This document shows positions 13,321-25,261 of a stretch of 64,000 bases of DNA, piece after piece. This DNA comes from Branchiostoma floridae (Eukaryota > Chordata > Leptocardii > Amphioxiformes > Branchiostomatidae). Numbering within the stretch: position 1 is the first letter of the stretch; every line of letters begins with the position of its first letter. The translations under genes and the position numbers were made by a program. The DNA lies in NCBI RefSeq assembly GCF_000003815.2, contig NC_049988.1, positions 9,878,917 to 9,942,916 of the forward strand, read 5' to 3'. The notes beneath the pieces are model-generated. The model saw only the letters and a program-made list of their open reading frames with translations. It was not told the DNA's origin and ran no database searches.

Positions 13321-13484
13321 ATGGAAGCCAAGTTGTTCCTACAAATTTTCTTCCTACAACTTCTAGGACATTTCCTGGTTTTCGGACAGCAGTGCTCGAA
13401 ATCAGGTGCGTGCTCTTGCACAATGTCTGACGGTAAAGGAGTCGTCGACCTGGAGCCTTTGGCTGATAAAGGCGGGCAACCAAG
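13321..13484 (+). CDS. First exon of a secreted/membrane protein, possibly MRH/Atg27 (M6P receptor-like) family
   Basis: The ATG at 13321 opens a 54-codon exon ending in a good donor (CCAAG|GTGAGG, phase 2). Residues 5-22 are a strongly hydrophobic signal-peptide core (LFLQIFFLQLLGHFLVFG). Next come a cysteine cluster (QQCSKSGACSC) and the segment TMSDGKGVVDLEPLADKGGQ. The order Cys-x-Cys, acidic-Gly segment, then (V/I)DL..LA is typical of the start of mannose-6-phosphate-receptor homology domains, which bind phosphomannosyl glycans or act in Golgi-lysosome and autophagy sorting. That assignment is by pattern only. Later exons were not identified; some may lie in the gap at 14948-15047 or be too short to recognise. 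Alternatively it is an unrelated small secreted protein. Confidence 0.5.
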
Positions 13485-14049
13485 GTGAGGTCAACTTGGG
13501 ACAAACTCACACGGCTACTCTTATCTTCAAACGTAACGTTACAACCTTTTATTTGTACGGGGACGTTTTTCAAATAGAAAATGTGTATGCAGCACTCTAG
13601 GAGCCTTTATCGACATCCGAAAGCGAAAGTACTGTATAGTATCATAAATGGTACATAATCGTGTCCTAGAGGACCAGATAGATATTGTTTATGCATGATT
13701 ACGTCACCGCCCTCCCACACCCACACACTGTAAACAGGTGGGACGGAGAGAATAGCATTTTTACAGGTGGTCGCCTGAAGAAACACTATCAAAACGTTGC
13801 CATGAATTTGAATATTATCGTTGCCCGTGTGTTTGCTTCCTGGTTCATGATCAGCCTGAAATTGAACCCGGAAACGATTATAACAGTTCAAGGACATTAA
13901 AACAGTTGTAGACTCTGTAAATATTATACATGCCAGAAGACAGGCCCTAAATAACAATGGGGAGCAGGTCCTCTGACAAGCATGAAATTCTGATTGACCA
14001 GGCACAGCACGAAATCTGGTATTTAAGCAAGCTTAAACTCAACGTAAAC

Positions 14050-14430
14050 GCGACGTTTCTGCACCCTTTCCGCAACTTAACGACATCTATCCGCGAACGT
14101 AAAGATCCCCTTTAATGTTACCTTTACGTTGGCACTTATATGTACTTATATGCACTCCTCACGTGCCTTTCCGCAACTATTAGACGCTTAAAGGCGTCGT
14201 TAATGACAGTTTTTCGTAACCTATACGGGAGGAAAGTATGCGTTTATTAAGACCTTTCTGCACCCTTTCCGCAACTTAACGACATCTATCCGTGAACGTA
14301 AAGATTCCCTTTAATGCACTTATATGTACGTTTCGGCACTCCTTCACGTGCCTTTCCGCAACTATTAGACGCTTAAAGGCGTCGTTAATGACAGTTTTTC
14401 GTAACCTATACGGGCGGAAAGCACGCGTTT
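14050..14430. repeat. Two tandem copies of an approximately 200-bp unit
   Basis: The block ctgcaccctttccgcaactt followed by aacgacatctatccg occurs near 14059 and 14259. Downstream blocks (cacgtgcctttccgcaacta, then ttagacgcttaaaggcg) repeat with the same spacing. The first copy carries a short extra segment around 14120. Related Ttccg-rich sequence continues to about 14640. Confidence 0.8.
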
Positions 14431-14947
14431 CTTAAGACCTTTCCGTGATCTTTTGACCACATTTACAGTCGATTTCCGTCACGATTTCCCCACGTTTATG
14501 TGTTGTTTACACACCCTGAAAGGCACGCGAAGAAGTGCAGAAACGTACTTATCCGAACGCTTTCCGTGATCTTTCCTTGGACTATAGTTGTCATTTATTT
14601 TTAGTAAAGGCGGCGTAAGTTTAAACCTTTCCGCATCTTTAGGTAGGCTTTATGTGTTTTGTGTGGCTTAAATTGGAACTTTTGCATCGGGTATGCGTGT
14701 CTTATTTGGTGTGAATCATACCTACACCGGTATCTATGGCTTTGCCGTCTAAACTATCTTGTGAGTCCAATTGTGGACTTGGATTGGTCGACCGAGGGAA
14801 CAATCGGTGTACAATATCCATGCACGAATCTCCGCTACATTTAAGTCCACAATTTGGAGTCCAGTGTCGGGCGATACGCCTGGAAAGACATCATTTCAAG
14901 CAGCATAGTTCCATCTGGCCATCACATTAGGAAAAATCCGCTGAGAT

Positions 14948-15047
14948 NNNNNNNNNNNNNNNNNNNNNNNNNNNNNNNNNNNNNNNNNNNNNNNNNNNNN
15001 NNNNNNNNNNNNNNNNNNNNNNNNNNNNNNNNNNNNNNNNNNNNNNN
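14948..15047. other. Assembly gap (100 N)
   Basis: Exactly 100 N, the conventional placeholder for a gap of unknown size. Confidence 0.99.
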
Positions 15048-16037
15048 GTCAGCTGGTTATATCTGGTCTCCGTGAAGAACGACTGCTGTCCATTGATCAG
15101 GGGAGCATCCCTGGGGATGATAAAACATCAGAATATGCAGAATATCATATGGACTTAACGGCTGTATGCTTATATGCATGTTAAACGTTATGGCAAAGGA
15201 AGGTCGATAACGGCGTGCATAGTGGTTTAAATGTCATATTATGAGCACAATTTGGTTCCGAATATGCATGTGTTATTGTGCAGTGACGGGATTTCTGGGT
15301 AACACCACTAACCACGCACCAAAAAGGGTCAGACCCAGGTATGGAATGGTCAGTTTCGAAGCACTTGAAGTTCAGCTGTTGAACCCCACTGGATCATCTG
15401 ATTCAGATCATGATATATGGTGTTCCTGAGTGAGTTCCTGATGTAAAATATGATCTGATGACTCTGATCTTATTGATTCAATCACCATTATATTATGAGA
15501 TCGTTTTCAGTCTTTTAAATCTATCAAGTATCATACTCACCAGTTGAGTTCCATGACAGAGACTGACTGTGTCTACCTTTTAGACACACACATTGAATGC
15601 CGTTGTTGTTGTTGTTGTTGTTGTTGTCCCTGCTTAACGTCTATTTCTTCGCTAGACGTGAGCTCCAGAAATGCCCATCAACAAAACAGACCACACATGT
15701 GTTTTTCCAATCAGGAATATTCCACTTCAGACTAGGGAAGTCAATACGTTAAAAAAAGATTGTACCTTACTTACCACAACTATAGAGAGAATACAATAAT
15801 GTTTAGGTTTAAGTCTAATTATATCTTAATTATATCTTATATATCATATATATGATAATTAGCGAGCTACCTATTTTTAATTTTCATAGTAAACCCCCCT
15901 ATAATTTGTTTATGAATTATTCCACATTTCATTTCCCTTCATGCATTGCGACAGAGAAGACGGTCGCCATTTTGCAGAGGTGTGAGAGCTGAACATTCGG
16001 GCAAATTCGCACAAAATTCCGTCGGAAAACAACCAAC

Positions 16038-19000
16038 ATGAGCGACACTAACGGCGAATACGAAGAGCGGAGGGTAAGATCTTGCGTTTCTGGCCGTTTC
16101 ATGACGAACGTGTTGTTCTTTTGCTTTGAATTTGTCGATCCAAGCTAAACTGGCCCAACACATAATTTATTTTACCCACTCGCTAATGAAAGAAGCTTGA
16201 TGATTTTTGCGTGTTCGTACGTGTTTGAAGAATTTTCCAAAATTTTCTTTTAAAATTTATGAATGCGCATTTGTTTGTACTGCCCAAGTGTACACACGAT
16301 CTAGATGTATCAAACTTAAACGCTCAGCTTGTTCAGTGCCCAATTTGGTCTGAAATTTACTGCAGTGATTTTTCTGGAGTGTTCTGTTATACACAGCCAA
16401 GGCGGGGCTCATGAGTTCTTATAACACGTACACTAATCCATTGTGTATTTCTTTCAGCATGACCAACTGGTTAGTCCACTTACGGTATTGGTGCGTGATC
16501 TTGCATGTCGCATGACAGACATATTGTCTGCGTTTTTGGACCTAACCCAAATATTTGAATGTAGGCCAACTGAACAAATCATGCTGACAAAGACACAATG
16601 TCATGTATTTAGTATGCAGTGCACCAAAGTAGTATGCAGAAATCTGAAAGATTGAATTCTACATCACAGAAAGGTGCTAATAAAAAAATGATGAGAAAAA
16701 ATCATTTATTTTGTCAATTATAATAATCTTTCAGGCAATGACATCATAATGTTGATTTAAAATGAATAAAAAAGTATGCTGTGTCCAGTCTTTAAGATTC
16801 AGTTAAATGCAATTTGTAGGATGATATTTGGTTTGTACAATGTACAAGCAAAGACACGATAAAATGTCCTTGATGATTGTAGGTAGAACTGTATGCACGT
16901 GTTTTCACATCAAATGTCATGCAAGCTTTCTTTCAATTCTTTGGAGACTAACAGATCATTGAAAAATTATGTATGTGACTACCGTTACATATTTATGTGT
17001 GTCTACTTTGTCTAGGTGCGGCCATATATAACTTAGCTACACTAGGATTCTGCATACCCAGGGCCGCCCTCCCATCCAGGAAAGGAATGTTATTTGATTG
17101 TGGGGAAGGACTAACATTTTGTACAATCAGTTTCTTAAAGAATCAAATTTGCCACCATCCCCATCCATTATCATTGTTTAATGCCTTCCAAGGCCTGTTG
17201 TATTTTCCCCACCCCAGCCTAAGAAAAAGTGATGATTAGAACAAACTAAGATATAAAGCGGCAGATAGCCCTGCAGCCCCTGCTAGTGACCAGGTCAGAA
17301 ACATGATAAACTGGCATCCCAGTCTGATTGTGAGGCCAGTGCGTGTACTGGTAAATCACAGGACACACACAGAAGGAATGTTTACTGACTGTAATAGCCC
17401 AGAACTGGTCAGTCCTCTTTTTGGAAGGCTTTGCTGCCACCCACTTACTGATATGTAGGTCACACCTGACAGGCCTGTCTCAGAAATGAGGGTATTAGAA
17501 GTTAGAATGCTACAAAATATTCTTGTACTCAGTAGTAAATTTGAGCAAAATGCCTCGGATTATATGTGATTAAAGGAAATCAAGGTACTATAATTGGCAA
17601 CATACTCACAGCTACACACGAAAGTATGGCTGGTACTAGTAGTTCTAGACAAAAGTATTAGTTCTAGTAGTAGTAGTAGTATCCAGTATTCTAGACAATA
17701 CAATGGTTCATTGTGTCTAATTAGGCAGCCAGGCATGGATGTAGTTGGGCAGTTTTTCATTCATCATTAGTCATACATGTTATTGTACGACTAGATTTGA
17801 ATCTATTCCAATTGACTTCTAAAGGAGTGTAAGTTTAGTTCAACACTAAAATCATAAAAGCATGAGGCACTTAATTGTTTATAATCAGTTACAAACAATT
17901 TCTGATCAAAGTGCTGACAGGTATGACTAGTGTAGGCTGTTCTTTATTGACCAGAGTCCACTTTTTCCTGGCAGGTAGATGGCTCAGACTGCTGTTTCTG
18001 ACTCTCTTTGTCAGTTTTCTGATGTCCTTTTGTCATTTTGTACAGGAGAGCACTGGGAGACGATCTAAGGGATCTGCACCAAGATCTGCATCCCGGTCGG
18101 CCTCGCGATCTCGGTCGCCCAGCGGATCCAACCGCTCGTACTCCCGCTCTCCGTCAGCCCGCGCTGCCTCACGATCTCCTTCCAGGTCACGGTCCAGGTC
18201 AGCCTCCAGGTCTCCGAGGTGGGTGATGATTGTGATAGATCTGCGTAAAGATGTGAGATTGAACAAACTGTTTGATGAACCAAAGAAAGGATGAGTACCA
18301 GCACTGTGTACTCGCACTGTACTGTAAAAATTGATTTGGTACAGGTCCAAAATACTTGATCATGAAGTACCTGATGAAGTACCTGAACAGGGTCCTCCCC
18401 AAAGGATGGAATAAGGGAGGCCCTCCACTATACTCCTAGCCCAGCTCCACTATACTACTTTTGAAATTTAGTGTGTTTCTTCCTTATTTTCTTGGTTAGT
18501 TTTGCTAAAATCAATGAAAATTCACAGATTTTTGTGTCACCTGGCATCACTTTTCCAGTGGGCATTGTCTGCAAAACTTGTGAATGGGCTATGATCAAAA
18601 CAATAGTCATTTTGCCACTTAACAACAATGGAATCACAATGATATATTATACTTGTAGTATTTGACACCCTCTGTCATTGCAAAATGAACCCATTTTCAT
18701 GAAAGAGCAGCACGTTGGTTTGGGTTATTTTTGCCAGCCCCTCCACTATACTAAAAATTCTGGGGAGAACCCTGCTGAAGTACTGACTGTACCAATAGTA
18801 ATTTTCACCAAATATTGCTTAATTTGTGAATGAAGATGCATAAGTACTACCACAAAGACAAAACTTCATCAAAGGATATAATCAGCTGCGTTGAAACTTG
18901 AATTGTTAAAATCAAGCCATCTTAAACTTAGTTTTCATCTCCTAACCTCATGGTCTCATACTACACTAAATGAGTCCAAAGTGACACCAAAGGACAGCAT

Positions 19001-22000
19001 AACTGATAGTAATACGCAACAGATCTGTCAGGCGGGGAGTTATATTTAGGTACAGGTACAGGTCTGTATGTATCTGTATGATTTTATACTACTATTACTG
19101 ATATAGTCAGTTTGTTGAAACATCATTGTCTTTTTTTTGCAGCTCATGGATTACTATTATTGCTAGTATCTGTGTAAGAGTAGTTTGAGAAATTTCTTTC
19201 AATATATATTTGTATTGTATGTGTGTTTTGGGATTGCTGTAATTCCCTCTCTTTCCTCCGTGACCCATTCCAGCCCACGCAAGCATTCCAGGGCCTCGCG
19301 ATCCCGCTCTCGCTCGCGCTCGTACGACCGGCGGCGGCGCTACAGTCGTTCTCGTTCCAGGTCAAGGTCGCGTAGGAGATATAGGTAAGCCATGTTACCT
19401 TAGCTTCTGCCATTTCAAAGTCTATCACCCACCATTAGTGTTTAAAGGAGTTGTGCTTAAGGAAGTTGACTCTCACAAGCATTTGGGCTTAAACTTGAAA
19501 CGTGACTTGTCCTGGTCATATCACGTGTCTACATTGATTACCAAGGCAATGAAGCGAATCAATCTTCTGAAGAGGATATCATATTTTGTTCCTCGGGGAA
19601 CATTAGAAACTCTGTATGTCACTATGATTCGTCCATTACTTGAATATGCTGACATTGTTTGGTGTGGCCTTCTCGGCAAAGATTGTGATCTTCTTGAGTC
19701 TGTGCAGATGGCCGCGGCACGAGTTTGTACCGGAGCCATGAGAGGCACTAAACATGAGAGCTTGTTAGCCGAGGTTGCATGGGACACACTAGCGGACAGA
19801 AGGAAAAAGCACCAGTTGATTCAGTTTTGGAAAATTATGAATGGTCTCGCACCACTGTACTTACATAATATTATCCCTCCACGTATCTGTGATACGGTCC
19901 CTTACAACCTTCGCGCAAACCAAAACCTTACTTCCATTGCCTGTAAAACTGAAAAGTATAAAAGATCCTTCCTACCTTCAACTGTTCACTTGTGGAATGA
20001 ACTGCCTACGAATGCTAAAGCCGTCATTTCGATCAACACTTTCAAAAAAGAGCTGGACTCACTATTCAACAAGCCGACAAAATACTCCCATTTCTCTTAT
20101 GGCCAAGGTCGTTCCGCAGTTCATCTTACAAGGCTCCGTCTAAACTTCAGTCAGTTAAACTACCATCTATTTCAACACCATTGTATTGATTATCAGTGTT
20201 CTCGCCAGGCCTTTTCAGCATAGCGGGCCGATACGCTGTGGGCTGGAAAAATGACGCTGTAAAAAGCCCGCTACGCTGCTATTTCATCCAGCGTAGCGGC
20301 AAAAAAAATGGGAAATAAAAGAAAAATATCGTAGTAAAAATACATAGGCACGCGCCAAGCACGCGCCTTTGCTGTTTCGGAAGTTATCAACTCGAAGGGA
20401 GGTGTTTTACAGCACCGGCCCGCCGTACCGCTGTCTCGCAGCCCCTCCCACCCCCTTGCGTTCCCGCGCGCGGAAATGTAAACACAGACGCGAGAGGGCC
20501 TTGCCCGCACGTGATTAGCGGGGTGGGATCTTTCCCCGGAACAGCCAATGTGTATAAAATTTCCCGCCAATGTCCTTACTTGGGGAGCGGCGTTGATAAA
20601 CAGAGGCTGTTACAAGCAGTTGCGTCTTTCTTTTTCAGTACGGAAAATAGAATCAATTATTTCTGACACATTTCTAGAGCAAGAACGGGTCGCGTTCCAA
20701 AATTTCCTGTTCTAAATTTTGCGTGTGCCGCCCTGCGTTCGTGCCCACAAAAAATATAAAATGAGTAGCGCGTGTGCTGCGAGTGATCAGTGGGGTGGGA
20801 TCTATCCCAGGAACAGCCAGTTCCTGGGGAATGTCCTTATTTGGGGAGCTCGGTTGACCAACATAGGCTGTTACTGATAGTTGCGTAATTTTTATTTCAG
20901 CGCGGGAAATAGAATCAATTCTTTCCGACATAATTCTGGAGCAAGAGCGGGTCGCTTTCCCAAAATCCCTGTTCTAAATTTGAAGCTCTTTGTATCGGCA
21001 TTCGTAAGATACAAACCATCGTAAGTTTGTATGTAAAACCCTGGCGTTAGTTTCGCCGACAAGCCCCGTGTGGCCCCGCCCACAAACCGCCAGGGCAGCG
21101 TCGGCATCTTTCCGATTTGATGAAAGGGCCGCCGGCTATCAATCAAACGCGGCTGTTGTTTACAGTTTCAGTCATGTGCCGTGTGCAAGTTTACAGCGAA
21201 CTTCATGCTACGTAATATTACATTCCTTGGACTTTCTTTCCCACAGCGATGCTTCTACGAAATATTTATTAGACTGTAACACCGAGTCCCACATGTTTTA
21301 AAGAATGGAATCTGACGCGGAACAGCGGTTTTCACCGGGTATTTTCTTGAAACATGTCCGTGGGAATATCGTCTAATTACTCTAAACTCTAACGGCGAGG
21401 CGGCGACGCAGGGAGACCGTCAACAAAAGTCCGCTGCTGACAGCGATACTAGCGCTATAAACAAGCGCTTCAACTTCGGATGGCAACCAGGACAATATTT
21501 TTAAGTACTGTTGAGCTGAGTAAAGTTTGTTGTTTATGAGTTTTTAGTTGTCTGTGAAGCTTTGACCCGAAATATTGTTACGTCAAACTGCTGAAGAGAA
21601 GTTAAGTGACTGCTGCGATTATCGTAGATATGGCACTAAAAAATGATAAAATAAGCCTTCTCAATAGCCTAGAATGCAAGAGCTTCCGGGGGGCTTCGCC
21701 CCCCTGGGTCCCCCCAACGGGGCTCTGCCCCTGGACCCCGCCGGGGGCCTTCGGCGGCCCCCGGACCCCTGCCCGACGCTGTGAAAAATTCCTGGCGATA
21801 ACACTGATTATCCTACATGCAAATGCGGCTATCATTGTGAATCAACCGAACATTATCTACTACACTGCACACTCTATACTAGCCAAAGAAGTTCTTTGTT
21901 ATCGGCTGTCTCAAATATTATAGTAGACCTAAAGCACCTCAACGACACTACTTTATGTACTTTACTGTTATCAGGATCAACATCTCTCTCACATCAACAG

Positions 22001-23485
22001 AACTGTAACATTTTTGATCTTGTCATTACCTATATCCATTGTACAGGCAGGTTCTCCTAATTGATTCAGCACCAACTTGTCTTGTTTAAATTTATTTTTC
22101 TGTTATCCATTTTGTACTTATGTATGTAATGTCGTTTACTATCCTTGTTTTATGCGTATGTTTCTTGAGTAGAAGGCTTAATATAAGCAATTTGTGCTTT
22201 CCGCCTCATACTCGCAAAATATATGTGAATAAATAAATGAAATGAACATTTTGTCATATTTTCAACAACAAAAAAGATAAATATCAAATGGTGTTTTGAA
22301 ATATTTTTCATTTCATTTTCGTAATCACGAATCTTACTATTGAATGATCAATAACTTGTTTGTCTTCTGTTTTTGGACACAACAGGTCTCGCAGCAGAAG
22401 GTTAGTACTCTTTGCATTTTCGGTTCCATCGTTCTAACTGAAGTATTGCTGTTTGCTATACGAGTTTCCATAAGTCCATGCCAATGGTTAGCTAAGGTTG
22501 TAATGTTCAGTCGTACCACAGGTAAAAATTATTTGTTTTCCATGTGTACAGCCCCCGACGCAGCAGCTACTACGGAAGCAGCTATGGAGGCAGCCGTTAC
22601 CGTCGCAGCCACAGCCGATCCCCCATGTCCAACCGCCGCAGACATGTCGGCAGCAGGGTGAGTCCCACGGGAAAAGCCTCATGGCTGTTGATTCGGATAA
22701 TACCATTCTTTTTGCACTGTCAGCTTGTCAGTAGTTCCTGTTCCTTAGGACTGTAATACCTGTGCCTATACTTCCCACTGCTAGGTGGCCCCTTATCACA
22801 GTTCTTGACTGGGTAAGTGCAACAAAGGGCTATATTTTACAGTTATTTCCAAAGACTATTTATGAATAAATGAGGTTTTGTTTGGAGCACCCAGTTTACA
22901 AATAGAATATCACCTATTTTCCTTTGTGTCTGAAGTCTGTTTGTTAATCAGAACTTGTGCAACCCTACAGGAAAACCCGACCACGGGCGCCTGCCTGGGT
23001 GTGTTTGGGCTGAGTCTGTACACCTCAGAGCGGGATCTTCGGGAGGTGTTCTCCCGCTACGGTCCACTGCAAGAAGTACAAGTTGTCTACGACCAAAAGG
23101 TGTCTAGGATTTCATTTGTCCTATTAAAGGGTTTATATGATTTTTAATGGGCCTTTTTGGTGGTAAGACTAAGAATGGCATATGTGCTTTCAAGATATGG
23201 AGGAAGTACATTTTGAATCCTTTTTTTTATTGGAGAAATTGTATTTGTCACTTTTTTACAAGCCTTTTTGGTGGTAAGATTGGCACGTGTTGAAAGTGGA
23301 TACCAGTTGACTTAAGAAGTATACTGTGGTGATAAAAGCTTATGTACTATGAATGTTATGATTAGCGAGAGGTATTGCGTAGGTCCATGCAGATGATGAT
23401 AAGTTTGTTGCTTGTCCTGTTTCAGACCGGCCGATCTCGAGGATTTGCCTTTGTGTACTTCCAAACTACTGAGGATGCAGTCGAG
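16038..23485 (+). CDS. tra2: Transformer-2 homolog, SR-like splicing activator (3' end missing)
   Basis: Seven exons are readable: 16038-16073, 18046-18218, 19274-19384, 22386-22400, 22552-22657, 22971-23099 and 23426-23485. Each has GT-AG flanks and the phases agree throughout, giving about 210 residues. The N-terminus is MSDTNGEYEERR. An Arg/Ser-rich domain follows over exons 2-5, with long RS dipeptide runs and a tail rich in SYYGSS and RRSHSRSP. Exons 6-7 encode an RRM with RNP2 (CLGVFGLSLYT), ERDLREVFSRYGP and RNP1 (RGFAFVYF). LGVFGLSLYT and TGRSRGFAFVYF are diagnostic of Tra2. Tra2 proteins bind GAA-rich exonic enhancers in nuclear pre-mRNA and promote exon inclusion. The second half of the RRM and the C-terminal Gly/RS tail are not seen. 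They may lie in the gap at 23646-24014 or be lost. The 19384-22386 intron carries nested transposons. Confidence 0.92.
16074..18045 (+). other. tra2 intron 1
   Basis: AT-rich, with no repeat structure beyond short microsatellites such as a TAG run near 17660-17683. It ends in a polypyrimidine tract and TACAG acceptor. Open frames within it have no recognised motif. A regulatory poison exon, known in vertebrate TRA2 genes, was not recognised. Confidence 0.6.
18219..19273 (+). other. tra2 intron 2
   Basis: No gene or structured repeat seen. It ends with a ...ATTCCAG acceptor preceded by a T/C-rich stretch. Confidence 0.6.
19438..22250 (+). pseudogene. Non-LTR retrotransposon 3' fragment in a tra2 intron, split by a DNA transposon
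   Basis: The frame open from about 19438 encodes the C-terminal part of a reverse-transcriptase ORF. It begins at a KEVDSHKHLGLNL segment, followed by the typical post-RT thumb region (TLYVTMIRPLLEYADIVW) and AAARVCTGAMRGT. It lacks the RT core and is therefore 5'-truncated. The frame stops in a transposon at 20194. Beyond it (21807 onward) the frame resumes with a Cys/His segment (C-K-C-G...E-H-Y-L-L-H-C) and ends at a stop near 22060, followed by a 3'UTR and a GTGAATAAATAAATG tail near 22240. A sister 3' end lies inverted at 25262-25734. The lineage is CR1/jockey-like by general pattern; the exact clade is not determined. Confidence 0.8.
20194..21806. mobile_element. CAGTG-type DNA transposon (possibly hAT-related), 1.6 kb
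   Basis: Imperfect TIRs: CAGTGTTCTCGCCAGG at the left and CCTGGCGATAACACTG at the right. A 5-bp duplication ATTAT flanks them (20189-20193 and 21807-21811). The sister retrotransposon copy at 25.7 kb shows the unoccupied sequence (GGTTATCC where this copy has GATTATCC), confirming the insertion point. There is no transposase ORF. Internally a segment of about 210 bp is duplicated (20517-20727 against 20787-20980), sharing GGAACAGCCA, GGAATGTCCTTA-like and GAGCAAGA(A/G)CGGGTCGC blocks. The right end is GC-rich with hairpins. The TIR resembles hAT-type ends, but 8-bp duplications are usual for hAT, so the superfamily is tentative. Confidence 0.8.
22386..22400 (+). other. tra2: 15-nt microexon of tra2
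   Basis: Flanked by acceptor ..ACAACAG and donor GTTAGT. It joins the AG left over from exon 3 and passes AG to exon 5, keeping frame and adding the residues RSRSR within the RS domain. The phase fit supports it as real. It could be skipped without breaking the frame, because its length is a multiple of three. Confidence 0.75.
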
Positions 23486-23645
23486 GTATGTTACAACCTA
23501 TTCAATAGTTTTATGATATTTTATCATTTATTCATTACTATTGCAAATTTTCAGAATAAAGCAATAAAATTGCCTCAAAACGGATGCAAAAACTGATCGC
23601 TTCTTCACCTCTAGGTCTCTTGTGACCTCAGTTTAAGATCGTTTT

Positions 23646-24014
23646 NNNNNNNNNNNNNNNNNNNNNNNNNNNNNNNNNNNNNNNNNNNNNNNNNNNNNNN
23701 NNNNNNNNNNNNNNNNNNNNNNNNNNNNNNNNNNNNNNNNNNNNNNNNNNNNNNNNNNNNNNNNNNNNNNNNNNNNNNNNNNNNNNNNNNNNNNNNNNNN
23801 NNNNNNNNNNNNNNNNNNNNNNNNNNNNNNNNNNNNNNNNNNNNNNNNNNNNNNNNNNNNNNNNNNNNNNNNNNNNNNNNNNNNNNNNNNNNNNNNNNNN
23901 NNNNNNNNNNNNNNNNNNNNNNNNNNNNNNNNNNNNNNNNNNNNNNNNNNNNNNNNNNNNNNNNNNNNNNNNNNNNNNNNNNNNNNNNNNNNNNNNNNNN
24001 NNNNNNNNNNNNNN
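23646..24014. other. Assembly gap (369 N)
   Basis: The gap begins 160 bp after the last visible tra2 exon and ends inside a retrotransposon ORF. Missing tra2 exons could lie here. Confidence 0.99.
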
Positions 24015-24837
24015 AGATTCGCCGCGAAGAAATGCAGGATATGCATTTCCAGACGGAGACAACAGCAACCCTCGCAGCAGTGGGGATGCCATCCCTTAGA
24101 GCAATTATTGACAAATACAAACTGAGGCTGTTTGGCAGGCTAACACAACTCCCTAACAATGTGCTGACAAAGAAAATATTCTTGTATAGACTCTACTCAT
24201 TCCTATTGAGAAGAGAAAGAGGGATCAGCTCCCAAGGATTCATCAGTGACTGCTTCACAATTGCGCAGGAACATGGACTGAGTGAGTATCTTGAGCAGTT
24301 CGGAGTAACCCTGGAGTTCCCAGCAAACCGGTGGAAGCACATTGTGAAAGCAGCTGTGGGGGAAAAAGAGGAAGAAAAGTGGGACGACAAAATAAGTGGA
24401 AGTACAACAAGGTTCCATAAGACACACACAACAATGTTGCAACCACATAAGTTATGGATGCATGCTAGCTAGGAAAAAACCTGCCTACAGAAGTGACCTA
24501 CAAAAGTTGATACACCTCAGTACTGCACCGAGAACACAAAAAGCTTGCCCAGCATGTGATAACCCCACAGATGACCTAGTAAAGCACATGTTGACAGAAT
24601 GCAGAACATTCCAGACGGTGAGGGAAGAAGTGACTGACCACCTTACTGACTTCCTTGGAATCAGAGTAGCAGTGGAAGTGCACCAGCAGGGAGACGAGAG
24701 ACTGACTGGAGTTCTCCTTGGTGCACATATAGGAGAAGAGAACATTGAGACAGAACACTGGGAGGAGTTTATCCTGCTTGTGGCAAGAAAGCTAAGACCA
24801 CTAGCAATAATGGCTCTTAAGCATATAACATGGAAAT
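24015..24837 (+). pseudogene. Non-LTR retrotransposon ORF C-terminal fragment, frameshifted
   Basis: Two overlapping frames (24015-24473 and 24396-24836) form one protein if a single frameshift near 24466-24476 is allowed. The first encodes a helical post-RT segment (YKLRLFGRLTQLPNNVLTKK...LYRLYSFLLRR). The second encodes a Cys/His zinc motif (CPACDNPTDDLVKHMLTEC) near the C-terminus, typical of non-LTR retrotransposon ORF2 proteins. The 5' part is lost in the gap. The family differs from both the 19.4-kb fragment and the 26-29 kb element. Confidence 0.75.
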
Positions 24838-25261
24838 GAGTCAGGTCTTGGTTCCTATCCACTACGATGGCAGTAATTGGTTTAGAAACTGTGCAACCGA
24901 TATACATACTGTGCAACTGATAGCTGACTGGTTTAAGTTAAGTCAAAGTGTTTACATTATGTACAGGACCGTATAACGGAAGCATAGGTATGAGTCATGT
25001 AAAGGTGTATTTGTAAAGTGTTGCTCATAGAAACTGCATGATGAAAGTTCAAGACCCGTGTGAGTCAAACCGAAGTATCGTTATACAAGTTTGCGTTCAG
25101 AGACTGTATTTCAGAAGTCTAAGACTAAGAGATGTAGATCATGACAAGTTGGTTTCTTTTTACCATGTACACAGTCATATGTATGACAATAGACAGAACT
25201 TTTTAAAGTCAAGCGGGACAAGGCGTAAATGAGTGTTGGTAGAATCTGTTTGTACCGTATT
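24838..25261 (+). other. Probable 3'UTR of the 24-kb retrotransposon fragment
   Basis: AT-moderate sequence with no recognised gene between the retrotransposon stop codon and the start of the inverted element at 25262. It ends in a T-rich stretch. Confidence 0.4.

Larger units (their letters stand above)
13485..16037. other. Intron/intergenic stretch between the 13.3-kb exon and TRA2
   Basis: Contains an approximately 200-bp tandem duplication at 14.05-14.43 kb, a 100-N gap, and a GTT trinucleotide run near 15602-15628. A segment at about 13960-14003 recurs inverted near 35968-36000. No exon was identified with confidence. The last 80-100 bp are probably TRA2 promoter and 5'UTR. Confidence 0.45.

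Noticed and set aside
13607-14005. 132-codon minus-strand ORF
   Set aside because: Part of it is a dispersed repeat also seen inverted near 35970, and there is no protein motif.
18033-18350. Minus-strand ORF rich in Asp/Arg over the tra2 RS exon
   Set aside because: It mirrors the Arg-Ser codons of a well-supported plus-strand exon with correct splice sites.
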